Source of the DNA: Candidatus Merdimorpha stercoravium
Lineage (GTDB): Bacteria; Bacteroidota; Bacteroidia; Flavobacteriales; UBA1820
DNA length: 19,521 nucleotides
Direction of reading: 5' to 3'
Assembly (NCBI GenBank): GCA_018715295.1
Contig: DVLY01000040.1
Location: 1-19,521 of the forward strand
The notes under the pieces were generated by a model, which had not been told where the DNA came from, did not search any database, and saw nothing but the letters and a program-made list of their open reading frames with translations. The position numbers were made by a program, and so were the translations under genes. This document shows, piece by piece, positions 1 through 6,597 of this stretch (the stretch's first letter is position 1; each line of letters starts with the position of its first letter).

Positions 1-459
1 GATCGTCGCGATAAACGGAGTTTGCAAAAGTGTGCACAGGCAGGTGAAAATCGAAAACTGATATACTGTCAAAGCAGCCGACATTCTTTCCGGCGGAATG
101 ACCAATTTGTTTTGTACGAACCACAATCCAATGGTTTCTGCCAAAAGGAGAATGACTAAAGCAATGATCAGGTGATTGACGAGTGTGGTGTTGAATACTT
201 TCCGGAGTTGCCCGTAGTCCTGTCTTCCCAATTCGACAGTAATGAAACGCGATGTGGAGGCCGCCATGGCTCCATTGAGGAAAGTAAACATGAGGACAAC
301 GCCGCCTATTACATTGTATATCCCGTAATCGATTTCTCCCAAGGTGTTTAAGACCACCCGGGAGGTATACAAGGCAATAGCCATGATAAGCGCCATGCGA
401 AAATACAGGATGACTGTATTTTTTGCGATGCGCTTATTGTTTTCGGCATCTGTGGTCAT
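1..459 (-). CDS. Oligosaccharide/polysaccharide flippase (Wzx/MATE-like), partial
   Basis: This is the N-terminal 153 residues of an integral membrane protein whose 3' part lies beyond the left edge. The start is the ATG at 457-459. The N-terminus (NNKRIAKNTVILYFRM) and the following YTSRVVLNTLGEIDYGIYNV and FLNGAMAASTSRF segments are characteristic of the polysaccharide-biosynthesis flippase family common in Bacteroidota surface-polysaccharide loci. Hydrophobic helices are visible at roughly residues 14-32, 42-62 and 85-107. Family members move lipid-linked oligosaccharide units across the inner membrane. The gene starts 21 bp downstream of the wecB-type gene on the same strand, so it is probably in the same operon. 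It is visibly more AT-rich than most of the window, as is usual for horizontally exchanged glycan loci. The substrate cannot be told from this fragment. Confidence 0.85.
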   Translation of the reverse strand, partial: MTTDAENNKRIAKNTVILYFRMALIMAIALYTSRVVLNTLGEIDYGIYNVIGGVVLMFTFLNGAMAASTSRFITVELGRQDYGQLRKVFNTTLVNHLIIALVILLLAETIGLWFVQNKLVIPPERMSAALTVYQFSIFTCLCTLLQTPFIATI

Positions 460-480
460 TGTTTAGGGATGGGGATAGAA

Positions 481-1626
481 TCATTGCAGACGTGCCACGA
501 TCCGCCCGCACGCCAACCCATCGCCGTAAGGATTGACCGCCCGGCTCATGGATTCGTAGTAAGCCTTGTCGTCCAGCAGACGGGACACCTCGCCCGTGAT
601 GCGGTCGTAGTCCGTACCGACCAGGCGCACCGTTCCGGCGGCGAGAGCCTCCGGGCGTTCAGTTGTATCGCGCATGACCAGTACCGGTTTTCCCAGGCCA
701 GGAGCCTCTTCCTGAATGCCTCCGCTGTCGGTGAGTACCAAGGTGCTTTTTTCCATCAGGAAGACGAATTCCAGGTATTCGAGCGGTTCGATGAAGAAGA
801 GGTTCGCTCCGTGTTGCTGGCCGAACACCTCGGCGATGGGTCGGCGGACATTCGGGTTGAGGTGCATCGGATAAACGAAATCGACCTCCGGGTACTTCTC
901 GGAAAGGGTCTTGATGGCCCGGCAGATATTGCGGAATCCTTCGCCGAAATTTTCCCGGCGGTGGCCGGTGATCAGCACTATCCGTCGTCCCTGCCCGGTG
1001 CGCAGCGGGTCGTATCCTGCGGCTTGCAGACGTTCGGTCAGTTCTCCGGAAAGGCTTTGGTCCTGTTGGATCTTTTCCACTACGGCGTACAGGGCATCGA
1101 TGACGGTATTGCCCGTTACGGTGATGTTTTGCGGGAGGATATTTTCCTTCAACAGGTTTTCCTTCGCCAAGGGAGTGGGGGCGAAATGGTAGGTGGCGAT
1201 ACGTCCCGTGATCTGGCGGTTCATTTCTTCGGGCCAGGGGCTGTAGATGTCGTGGGTGCGCAATCCGGCTTCGACGTGTCCGACGGGGATCTGCTGGTAA
1301 AAAGCGGCCAGGGCGGCAGCTGTACTGGTGGTAGTATCCCCATGCACCAGGACGACGTCCGGTTTAGCTTCCTTGAGTACGTCTCTCATGCCCACCAGCA
1401 CCCGCGCGGTAACGTCGTACAGATCCTGTCCCTGCTTCATGATGTTCAGGTCGTAGTCGGGTGCGATGTCGAACAGGTGGAGCACCTGGTCGAGCATTTC
1501 CCGGTGCTGCCCGGTCACGCATACGAGCGTGTTGAAGTCCTGTGGATGTTTTTCGAAGGCCTTCACCAGCGGAGCCATTTTTATGGCTTCCGGTCGGGTT
1601 CCGAAGACGAGCATGACGGTTTTCAT
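481..1626 (-). CDS. wecB: UDP-N-acetylglucosamine 2-epimerase (non-hydrolysing)
   Basis: A 381-residue protein that interconverts UDP-GlcNAc and UDP-ManNAc in the cytoplasm, the first step toward ManNAc/ManNAcA-containing surface glycans. It shows the family's N-terminal GTRPEAIKMAPL motif (residues 9-20), HGDTTTS with Asp97, GHVEAGLRT with Glu119, the PWPEEMNR motif (130-137), TGHRREN in the middle and TDSGGIQEEAPGLGKP near the C-terminus. These match the catalytic and UDP-binding positions of E. coli WecB. Length is normal for the family. It begins 24 bp after the dehydrogenase gene on the same strand, giving the adjacent epimerase-dehydrogenase pair that makes UDP-ManNAcA. No separate promoter is seen in the 24-bp gap. 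Confidence 0.95.
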   Translation of the reverse strand: MKTVMLVFGTRPEAIKMAPLVKAFEKHPQDFNTLVCVTGQHREMLDQVLHLFDIAPDYDLNIMKQGQDLYDVTARVLVGMRDVLKEAKPDVVLVHGDTTTSTAAALAAFYQQIPVGHVEAGLRTHDIYSPWPEEMNRQITGRIATYHFAPTPLAKENLLKENILPQNITVTGNTVIDALYAVVEKIQQDQSLSGELTERLQAAGYDPLRTGQGRRIVLITGHRRENFGEGFRNICRAIKTLSEKYPEVDFVYPMHLNPNVRRPIAEVFGQQHGANLFFIEPLEYLEFVFLMEKSTLVLTDSGGIQEEAPGLGKPVLVMRDTTERPEALAAGTVRLVGTDYDRITGEVSRLLDDKAYYESMSRAVNPYGDGLACGRIVARLQ

Positions 1627-1650
1627 GGCAGGATGGGTTGGAAGAAAGGG

Positions 1651-2853
1651 TTATTTCTTGAAGATGCCGCAGAAGTCCAGGATGACTTTCCCGGGGTCGT
1701 AGGGCAGGGTCTTGAACGGATCGTGAGCGACCAGGAAGGCGACGATGTCGGCCTGTTGGTAAGCCTGCTGATAATCCGTGAGTTTGAAGACTTTATGTTC
1801 TGTTACGTTGGGTTCGACGATCATGTAGTCGGCGTCTTCGCCTTCCATAACCTTGGAGACGATGTATTTGGCGGGGCTTTCGCGCAGGTCGTCGATATTG
1901 GGCTTGAAAGCCAGGCCCATCAGGGCGACGCAGGGCTTGCGACCGTTTTTCAAGGTAAAGTCCTCGATGGCGCGTTTGGTCTTCTCGGCGCACCAGAAGG
2001 CTTTGTAGTTGTTGATCTCGCGCGATTTGGCGATGAGTTGGGATTCGACCGGGAAGTCCGCCGTGATGAAATACGGGTCCACCGCGATGCAGTGCCCGCC
2101 TACACCGCTGCCGGGCTGGAGGATGTTTACGCGGGGGTGTTTGTTGGCCAGGGCGATGAGTTCCCAGACGTTGATGCCGGCTTTGTCGCAGATGAGCGAG
2201 AGTTCGTTTGCAAAGGCGATCTGCACGTCGCGCGAGGAATTTTCGGTCAGTTTGCACATTTCGGCCGTTTTGGCATTGGTGCGGTGCAACTGGCCTTCGA
2301 CGAACCGGGAGTAAAAAGCGACGGCCTTTTCGGTCGAGGCCGGGTCGATACCGCCGATCACCCGGTCGTTGTGCACCAGTTCGTACAGGACGTTTCCGGG
2401 CAGTACGCGTTCGGGGCAGTACGCGATGTGGAGTTTGCCTTGCAGTTCGGGACGGTGTTCGAAGATCAGGCGGGCCATCTTGTCGGTGGTGCCCACCGGC
2501 GAAGTCGATTCAATGATAAACAGGTCGCCTTCCTTGAGCAGGGGGATGACCGAGCGGGTGGCAGCCTCCACGTACGAGATGTCCGGCTCGTGATTGCCTT
2601 TGAAGGGGGTGGGTACGACGACCAGGTAAACGTCGCTCACTACCGGGGTGGTGGTGGCGCGCAGGCGGCCTTCGGCGACGGCTTGGTGCACCACTTGCCG
2701 CAGTCCGGGTTCAACGATGTGGATTTCCCCGCGGTTGATGGTTTCCACCACAGTGGGGTTGATGTCCACGCCGGTTACTTGCAATCCCCGGCTGGCGGCT
2801 ACGGCTGCCGTGGGCAGTCCGATGTATCCCAATCCTAAAAACAAGGTATTCAT
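1651..2853 (-). CDS. wecC: UDP-N-acetyl-D-mannosamine dehydrogenase
   Basis: A 400-residue UDP-sugar 6-dehydrogenase that oxidises UDP-ManNAc to UDP-ManNAcA with NAD+. The N-terminal Rossmann motif FLGLGYIGLPTA is at residues 5-16. The central KLTENSSRDVQIAFANEL block (from 201) carries the conserved Lys201 and Asn205, and the catalytic cysteine lies in GSGVGGHCIAVDP (Cys255). The C-terminal GLAFKPNIDDLRESP motif is also present. The start is the ATG at 2851-2853: the reading frame stays open to 3183, but the extra 110 residues are non-homologous, cross the promoter and run into the repeat array. A Bacteroidota -7 box lies 24 bp upstream. Pairing with the epimerase gene makes the ManNAc dehydrogenase assignment more likely than UDP-glucose or UDP-GalNAc dehydrogenase. 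Confidence 0.93.
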   Translation of the reverse strand: MNTLFLGLGYIGLPTAAVAASRGLQVTGVDINPTVVETINRGEIHIVEPGLRQVVHQAVAEGRLRATTTPVVSDVYLVVVPTPFKGNHEPDISYVEAATRSVIPLLKEGDLFIIESTSPVGTTDKMARLIFEHRPELQGKLHIAYCPERVLPGNVLYELVHNDRVIGGIDPASTEKAVAFYSRFVEGQLHRTNAKTAEMCKLTENSSRDVQIAFANELSLICDKAGINVWELIALANKHPRVNILQPGSGVGGHCIAVDPYFITADFPVESQLIAKSREINNYKAFWCAEKTKRAIEDFTLKNGRKPCVALMGLAFKPNIDDLRESPAKYIVSKVMEGEDADYMIVEPNVTEHKVFKLTDYQQAYQQADIVAFLVAHDPFKTLPYDPGKVILDFCGIFKK

Positions 2854-2876
2854 TTTGAATGAAAATTTAGTTGCGG

Positions 2877-2884
2877 CAAAGATA
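2877..2884 (-). promoter_or_regulatory. Predicted -7 box for the wecC-wecB-flippase operon
   Basis: On the minus strand this reads TATCTTTG, a perfect match to the Bacteroidota -7 consensus TAnnTTTG. It lies about 24 bp upstream of the wecC ATG, which would give a short leader as is common in this phylum. No clear -33 TTTG is seen at the ideal spacing. Confidence 0.7.
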
Positions 2885-3053
2885 CGGAAAATATAAATTG
2901 AATTGGGTGGATGTTTGTTGATTTTCCGTGTGTTCAAGATTCTCATATGACAAATAAAGGATATGAAAAATTTTGTGCATTTTAATGGATAAAAGTAAGT
3001 ATTCTGCAAAATATATTCGAAAGCACTACCCTCGTCCATGTCCGAAGAAAAAT

Positions 3054-3071
3054 TGCCTTTCACTATCTTTT
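3054..3071 (+). repeat. Truncated copy of the promoter repeat (3' tail only)
   Basis: The segment TGCCTTTCACTATCTTTT matches the last 17-18 bases of the full repeat units at 3077-3158 and 3163-3244, but the final G of the -7 box is replaced by T. Its box (3064-3071) lies 87 bp before the box of the next unit, in register with the 86-bp tandem period. The rest of the unit is absent or diverged beyond recognition. Confidence 0.65.
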
Positions 3072-3076
3072 TCATA

Positions 3077-3158
3077 AGACAGGATGCGCCTCGGCAAATC
3101 CTGGGAGGAAAAACTTCGTTTTCCCTCGCGGCTTTGCACTCGGCTTTCACTATCTTTG
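3077..3158 (+). repeat. Promoter repeat, copy A (82 bp)
   Basis: The unit begins AGACAGGATGCGCCTCGGCA, continues through a weak hairpin (GGAAAA, loop ACTTCG, TTTTCC) and ends CTCGGCTTTCACTATCTTTG. It is about 85% identical to copy B, which starts 86 bp downstream, and is also closely similar to copy C at 12924-13004 on the other strand. The last eight bases (3151-3158) are a perfect TATCTTTG -7 box pointing at the ABC permease gene. Confidence 0.88.
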
Positions 3159-3162
3159 GATA

Positions 3163-3244
3163 AGATAGGATGCGCCTCGGCAAACTCCTCGGGGAAAAAC
3201 TTCGTTCTCCCCCTCGTCTTTGCGCTCGGCTTTCACTATCTTTG
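3163..3244 (+). repeat. Promoter repeat, copy B (82 bp)
   Basis: Second tandem unit, differing from copy A at about 12 of 82 positions. The differences cluster on both sides of the central AAAAACTTCGTT, where the flanking G-rich and C-rich arms have changed in a way that still allows pairing (GGGGA with TCCCC). The start (GGATGCGCCTCGGCAAA) and end (CTCGGCTTTCACTATCTTTG) are conserved. Its -7 box is the one nearest the permease gene. Confidence 0.88.
3237..3244 (+). promoter_or_regulatory. Predicted -7 box for the ABC permease-trmB operon
   Basis: TATCTTTG, a perfect TAnnTTTG match, forms the right end of repeat copy B. It lies 31 bp before the permease ATG. A TTTG is present 14 bp upstream of the box, shorter than the usual roughly 20-bp spacing of the -33 element, so the -33 contact is uncertain. 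The equivalent boxes of the other units (3151-3158, and imperfect 3064-3071) could give additional start points. Confidence 0.65.
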
Positions 3245-3275
3245 TCAGCGGCTATTGCGAAATCGAGAAAGAGCC

Positions 3276-4535
3276 ATGCGAAAATCGATCATCCTGTTTA
3301 CCGAAAGCGTAAAGTTCGCCTGGGATACCCTGGTGAAGAACAAGTTGCGTACGTTGTTGTCCCTGTTGGGGATCAGCATCGGTATTTTCTGCATCATTAC
3401 GGTGCTGGCTGCGGTGGATTCGCTCAAGAGAAATGTGGACGACGAGCTGGCTTCGATGGGGGCCGAGGTGGTCTATATCGATAAGTGGCCTTGGGGGATG
3501 GTGATGAACGCCGAATGGTGGGACATCCAGAAACGGCCTTATCCTACCCTGGAGGAGGCCGATGCGCTGCGCCGTCAGCTGCCCGACATCGCGGATCGGA
3601 TCGCTTTTTACCTGCAGGGGTACGGCCAGATAAAGATAAACAACGAGAACATTACCGATTTTCAGATCCTGGCCGTTTCGCAGGAGTATGAAAACATCGA
3701 GCAGATGAAGATAACCCAGGGCCGTTTCTTTTCGCCGGTGGAAAGCGCGGCGGGGACTCCGGTGGCGGTGGTAGGCTACGATATTTACACCAACAGTTTC
3801 GGCTCGGACGAGCAGGCTTTGGGCAAAACGATCCTCTACCGGGGACAGAAGCTGCGCATCATCGGCACGCTGGAAAAGGAAGGCGAGCAGATGTTCGGGG
3901 TTTCGAAGGACAACCGGGTCTTCGTCCCGGTCAATTTCTACCGCAAGTACACCCCCATCACCAACCGTTCGGGGGGCAACGTGATCGTCAATCCGACGGA
4001 TGTCCAGAAGGCCGACATGGACGAGTTCCTGAGCGAATTGCGCGGGCACATGCGTTCGATCCGCCGCCTGGCGCCCGATGCCAAGGACAATTTTGAGTTG
4101 AATGTTCCTTCGGTGATCGCCAATACCTTTGCGCCGCTGTACTCGATGCTCAACCTGGCAGGATTTATCATCGGCGGTTTTTCGATGCTGGTGGGCGGAT
4201 TCGGCATCGCCAACATCATGTTCGTGAGCGTGCGCGAGCGGACCAACCAGATCGGTATCCAGAAAGCCTTGGGAGCCAAGAACAGCTTTATCCTCCTCCA
4301 GTTCGTTTTCGAGGCGGTGTTCCTCTCGCTGATCGGCGGGTTGATCGGTATCCTGATGGTATGGGGCGCAATGGCGGCGGCCGAGGCCCTCTCGGGGATG
4401 GAGTTTTACCTTTCGCTGACCAACATCAACATCGGGGTGGTGATTTCGGCGCTGATCGGCCTTTTGGCCGGGATCATGCCGGCGTACATGGGAGCGCGGA
4501 TGGATCCGGTGGAGGCGATCCGTTCCGGGCAGTAA
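3276..4535 (+). CDS. ABC transporter permease, MacB/FtsX type
   Basis: A 419-residue inner-membrane protein with the type VII ABC permease layout. It has one N-terminal helix (about residues 24-45, LLSLLGISIGIFCIITVLAA), a large MacB-like periplasmic domain (about 46-290) and three C-terminal helices of an FtsX domain. The FtsX domain includes FGIANIMFVSVRERTNQIGIQKALGAK, the conserved loop that contacts the ATPase. The ATG at 3276 was chosen because upstream in-frame sequence is repeat DNA and because MRKSIILFTESVKFAWDTLVKNKLRT is the normal start of the family. No ABC ATPase or membrane-fusion gene is adjacent, so the partner must be encoded elsewhere. Family members export peptides, lipoproteins, macrolides or transmit mechanical signals; the substrate is unknown here. 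Confidence 0.9.
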   Translation: MRKSIILFTESVKFAWDTLVKNKLRTLLSLLGISIGIFCIITVLAAVDSLKRNVDDELASMGAEVVYIDKWPWGMVMNAEWWDIQKRPYPTLEEADALRRQLPDIADRIAFYLQGYGQIKINNENITDFQILAVSQEYENIEQMKITQGRFFSPVESAAGTPVAVVGYDIYTNSFGSDEQALGKTILYRGQKLRIIGTLEKEGEQMFGVSKDNRVFVPVNFYRKYTPITNRSGGNVIVNPTDVQKADMDEFLSELRGHMRSIRRLAPDAKDNFELNVPSVIANTFAPLYSMLNLAGFIIGGFSMLVGGFGIANIMFVSVRERTNQIGIQKALGAKNSFILLQFVFEAVFLSLIGGLIGILMVWGAMAAAEALSGMEFYLSLTNINIGVVISALIGLLAGIMPAYMGARMDPVEAIRSGQ

Positions 4536-4560
4536 AAAGCAGTGCAATATTTTTTTGTCG

Positions 4561-5238
4561 ATGGGAAGCAAACACAAACTGAAGCGTTTTCAGGAAAACG
4601 AAACTTTCTCGCGGCTGCTGCAGCCTTCGCGGGAGGAATTGCTCGAAGGGAATTTCCCGTTGAGGGGGCATTGGCGGGAGGAATTTTTCGGCAACGACCA
4701 TCCCATTGTCCTGGAGTTGGGATGCGGCAAGGGGGAATATACCGTCGGGCTGGCGCGGCGCCATCCGGAAAAGAACTTCATCGGGGTGGACATCAAGGGC
4801 GCCCGTCTGTGGCGGGGGGCCAAGACGGTTACCGAGGAAGGGATGCCCAACGCCGGCTTTCTGCGCACCCAGATCGAGTTGATCGACCGGTGTTTCGCTC
4901 CGGACGAAGTGGACGAAATCTGGATCACGTTCCCCGATCCGCAGATCAAGTACCGCCGAACCAAACATCGTCTTACCGGCGAAGGTTTCCTGGAGAAATA
5001 CACCCGGATCCTCAAGAAAGACGGCTTGATCCACCTGAAGACCGATTCGGCTTTCCTGCACGGCTATACCTTGGGCTTGCTTCACGGCTTGAGGCACGAG
5101 GTGCTCTACGCCCAGCACGACTTGTACCGCGACGACAATGCGCCCGAGGAGCTCAAGACCATCCAGACTTTCTACGAAAAAAAATACCTCGAAACCCAAA
5201 CGCCCATTACCTACATCCGTTTCCGTTTGAAACGTTGA
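4561..5238 (+). CDS. trmB: tRNA (guanine-N7-)-methyltransferase TrmB
   Basis: A 225-residue class I SAM-dependent methyltransferase that forms m7G46 in the tRNA variable loop. The SAM-binding motif VLELGCGKGEYTVGLA is at residues 50-65 and is followed by FIGVDIKGAR (73-82). The family signature WITFPDPQIKYRRTKHRL is at 121-138, followed by EGFLEKY. The start is taken as the ATG at 4561, which gives the usual MGSKHKLKRF N-terminus; a TTG two codons upstream is open but unlikely. It lies 25 bp after the permease gene with no promoter between, so the two are probably co-transcribed. The stop codon is part of a hairpin shared with the convergent gene. Confidence 0.95.
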   Translation: MGSKHKLKRFQENETFSRLLQPSREELLEGNFPLRGHWREEFFGNDHPIVLELGCGKGEYTVGLARRHPEKNFIGVDIKGARLWRGAKTVTEEGMPNAGFLRTQIELIDRCFAPDEVDEIWITFPDPQIKYRRTKHRLTGEGFLEKYTRILKKDGLIHLKTDSAFLHGYTLGLLHGLRHEVLYAQHDLYRDDNAPEELKTIQTFYEKKYLETQTPITYIRFRLKR

Positions 5239-5268
5239 GGTTTTTTCTACCGGGAAGAAAAGTCCTCA
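5236..5268. terminator. Symmetric hairpin between convergent genes, possible bidirectional terminator
   Basis: The arms are 5236-5248 (TGAGGTTTTTTCT) and 5256-5268 (AGAAAAGTCCTCA), with the 7-nt loop ACCGGGA. Eleven of 13 positions are Watson-Crick, one of the others is a T-G wobble, and one is a mismatch. The TGA of trmB is the first three bases of the left arm. The TGA of the minus-strand gene is the first three bases of the right arm read on the minus strand. The uridine run lies inside the stem rather than after it, so termination activity is plausible but not of the textbook form. Confidence 0.5.
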
Positions 5269-5688
5269 CAACTTCTTGCGGCGGGACTGTGCGGCATACA
5301 AAGCCGACAACTCGTCGAACTCTTTGTGCAAGGCCGCTAATCTCTCCGGATCCTTTTCAATAGTACAAACACAACGCACGTAAGATATCTTGGTTTTCAC
5401 CTCCTGTATATCATACTTGCGAATAATTTTTAATCCGGTTAGAAATATCTCCTCCGATAAAATATCAAGTTCGTGGCTCCAAAATGCACCACGTTGACAG
5501 TTTTCGGCCCTATCTATGGCCCAATACGAGTTCCGTAAAAAATACTCGATTTCCTCTTTGGAAACGGGTAGTTTTTCCCCCTCCAGGATCCGGTGAGCGG
5601 CATCGCGCACGAGAGTCAAGGCCGGCTCGAAATCGTTTGCATCGACCAATTCATCGACCTTCTTGTACAAAGAAGTAAAATCTATCAT
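5266..5688 (-). CDS. Hypothetical 140-residue helical protein
   Basis: I do not recognise this family. The protein is soluble, has no signal peptide or membrane segment and is probably all-helical. Residues 4-33 (LYKKVDELVDANDFEPALTL onward) resemble a single TPR-like helical hairpin, followed by KEEIEYFLRNSYWAIDRAE. A central aromatic/cysteine section includes NCQRGAFWSHELD and SYVRCVCTIEKD, and the C-terminus is basic (SRRKKL). The codons are more AT-rich than those of its neighbours, which hints at a different origin. The gene begins 43 bp after the radC stop on the same strand with no -7 box in the gap, so it is probably co-transcribed with radC. The start is the ATG at 5686-5688. Its existence as a gene is supported by a long intact frame with coherent helical composition. 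Confidence 0.65.
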   Translation of the reverse strand: MIDFTSLYKKVDELVDANDFEPALTLVRDAAHRILEGEKLPVSKEEIEYFLRNSYWAIDRAENCQRGAFWSHELDILSEEIFLTGLKIIRKYDIQEVKTKISYVRCVCTIEKDPERLAALHKEFDELSALYAAQSRRKKL

Positions 5689-5731
5689 GGGTTTGTTCGG
5701 GATTGGGAGGGAGATTCTTTGAGTGGGATGT

Positions 5732-6442
5732 TTACAAAAGTCCTCTTTCGGCCAGGCTGATGTATCCTCCGGGGATGAAAATGACGTGATCCGCCAGGCG
5801 GAAGCCCAGCAAGCGGCAGGCGCTGCGGATCTCTTGCGTGGCGCGGATGTCCTCGGACGATACGGAGAGCGATCCGGAGGGGTGGTTGTGGCACAGGACG
5901 ATCGCTTCGCTGCCCAAGGCGTATGCCCGGCGGAAGATCATGCGCTGGTCGATGGCGGCGGCGCTGAAACCTCCCTGGCTTACCCGTTGGCGCATCAGGA
6001 TTTTCCCGGAAGGGGCGAGGTGGAGGACCCAGAACTCCTCGTGGTCCAGGTGGCGCATTTCGGGTTCGAGGGCGGTGAATACGTCCTGTGCGGTGCGGAT
6101 CACGGGGGCTTCGTTCGTTTCCCGGGCGGCGCGGCGGGCGATCTCGAAGCAGGCTCCGATCTCGATGGCGGTGGCCTGGCCGATGCCTTTGACCGAGCTC
6201 AGTTCGCCGGGGCTCATGGCGGCAATGCGCGCCAGGCTGCCCGAGGTGTAGTCCAGGAGTCCGGCGGCGATCTGGTGGGCGGACAGGCCGGCGGTGCCCG
6301 AGCCGATCAGGATGGCGAGGAGTTCCTGGTCCGAGAGGCTTTCCGGACCGCAGCTGACGAATTTTTCACGGGGTTTCACAGTTGTCGTTGCTTTTTGGGT
6401 AAATGTACGCAAATTAGACTTCGGTCCGGCAGTACTCGCCAC
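5732..6442 (-). CDS. radC: RadC/YsnA-family JAB1/MPN (JAMM) domain protein
   Basis: Up to 236 residues. A helix-hairpin-helix region is seen at LSSVKGIGQATAIEIG (about residues 82-97). The C-terminal JAMM metalloprotease-like domain carries the motif CHNHPSGSLSVSSED, with the HxH and downstream Asp zinc ligands. The N-terminal REKFVSCGPESLSDQELLAILIGSG block is typical of RadC. The cellular role of chromosomal RadC is unsettled; the old recombination-repair assignment is not supported experimentally. No ATG start exists. The GTG at 6440-6442 gives the longest sensible protein, but an in-frame GTG at 6377-6379 (215 residues) sits after an A-rich leader and a TACATTTA sequence and may be the true start. 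Family members usually have about 15 residues before the PREK motif, which lies between these options. Confidence 0.88.
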   Translation of the reverse strand: MASTAGPKSNLRTFTQKATTTVKPREKFVSCGPESLSDQELLAILIGSGTAGLSAHQIAAGLLDYTSGSLARIAAMSPGELSSVKGIGQATAIEIGACFEIARRAARETNEAPVIRTAQDVFTALEPEMRHLDHEEFWVLHLAPSGKILMRQRVSQGGFSAAAIDQRMIFRRAYALGSEAIVLCHNHPSGSLSVSSEDIRATQEIRSACRLLGFRLADHVIFIPGGYISLAERGLL

Positions 6443-6503
6443 AGGAATAGCCGCTTTTTTTCTCCGGGGAAAATACCCCTTGCGTTGTAAGGGTAAAAAA
6501 ACG

Positions 6504-6511
6504 TATCTTTG
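6504..6511 (+). promoter_or_regulatory. Predicted -7 box for tRNA-Arg
   Basis: TATCTTTG, a perfect -7 consensus, lies 10 bp before the tRNA 5' end. A TTG at 6480-6482 lies about 21 bp upstream of the box, matching the spacing of the Bacteroidota -33 element. Confidence 0.75.
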
Positions 6512-6521
6512 TCCCGGTATT

Positions 6522-6593
6522 GCCTCCGTAGTTCAACGGATAGAATGATGGTTTCCGGTACCATTGATGAAGGTTCGATTCCTTCCGGGGGTA
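6522..6593 (+). tRNA. tRNA-Arg (anticodon CCG)
   Basis: The 72-nt sequence folds into a complete cloverleaf. The acceptor stem pairs GCCTCCG with CGGGGGT, with a G1-U72 wobble and a U4-G69 wobble. The D arm is GTTC/GAAT with a GG-containing loop. The anticodon stem is ATGGT/ACCAT with loop TTCCGGT, so the anticodon CCG is at 6555-6557. The variable region is 4 nt and the T arm is GAAGG/CCTTC with loop TTCGATT. The discriminator is A. The 3' CCA is not encoded, as is usual in this phylum. The tRNA reads CGG codons. It is a single-gene unit between its own promoter and a strong terminator, divergent from radC. Confidence 0.95.
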
Positions 6594-6597
6594 CGAA

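Larger units (their letters stand above)
2854..3275. other. 422-bp divergent intergenic region between wecC and the ABC permease
   Basis: This is the longest stretch without a gene. The left part (about 2885-3050) is AT-rich and contains no convincing coding frame; beyond the wecC promoter I see nothing recognisable in it. From 3054 to 3244 it holds a tandem repeat array whose units each end in a TATCTTTG/T box pointing right. A 31-bp leader then runs to the permease ATG at 3276. Confidence 0.8.

Noticed and set aside
469..2838. A 789-codon open frame on the plus strand
   Set aside because: It lies antisense to wecB and wecC, whose motifs are intact. Its translation has no recognisable domain; it is a shadow of GC-rich codon use.
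3077..3158. A possible short peptide gene inside the repeat unit
   Set aside because: There is an ATG but no stop within the unit, the frame shifts between tandem copies, and substitutions ignore codon position.
3054..3244. Tandem repeats as a possible CRISPR array
   Set aside because: The units are contiguous with no unique spacers of constant length, there are only two full copies, and no cas genes are present.
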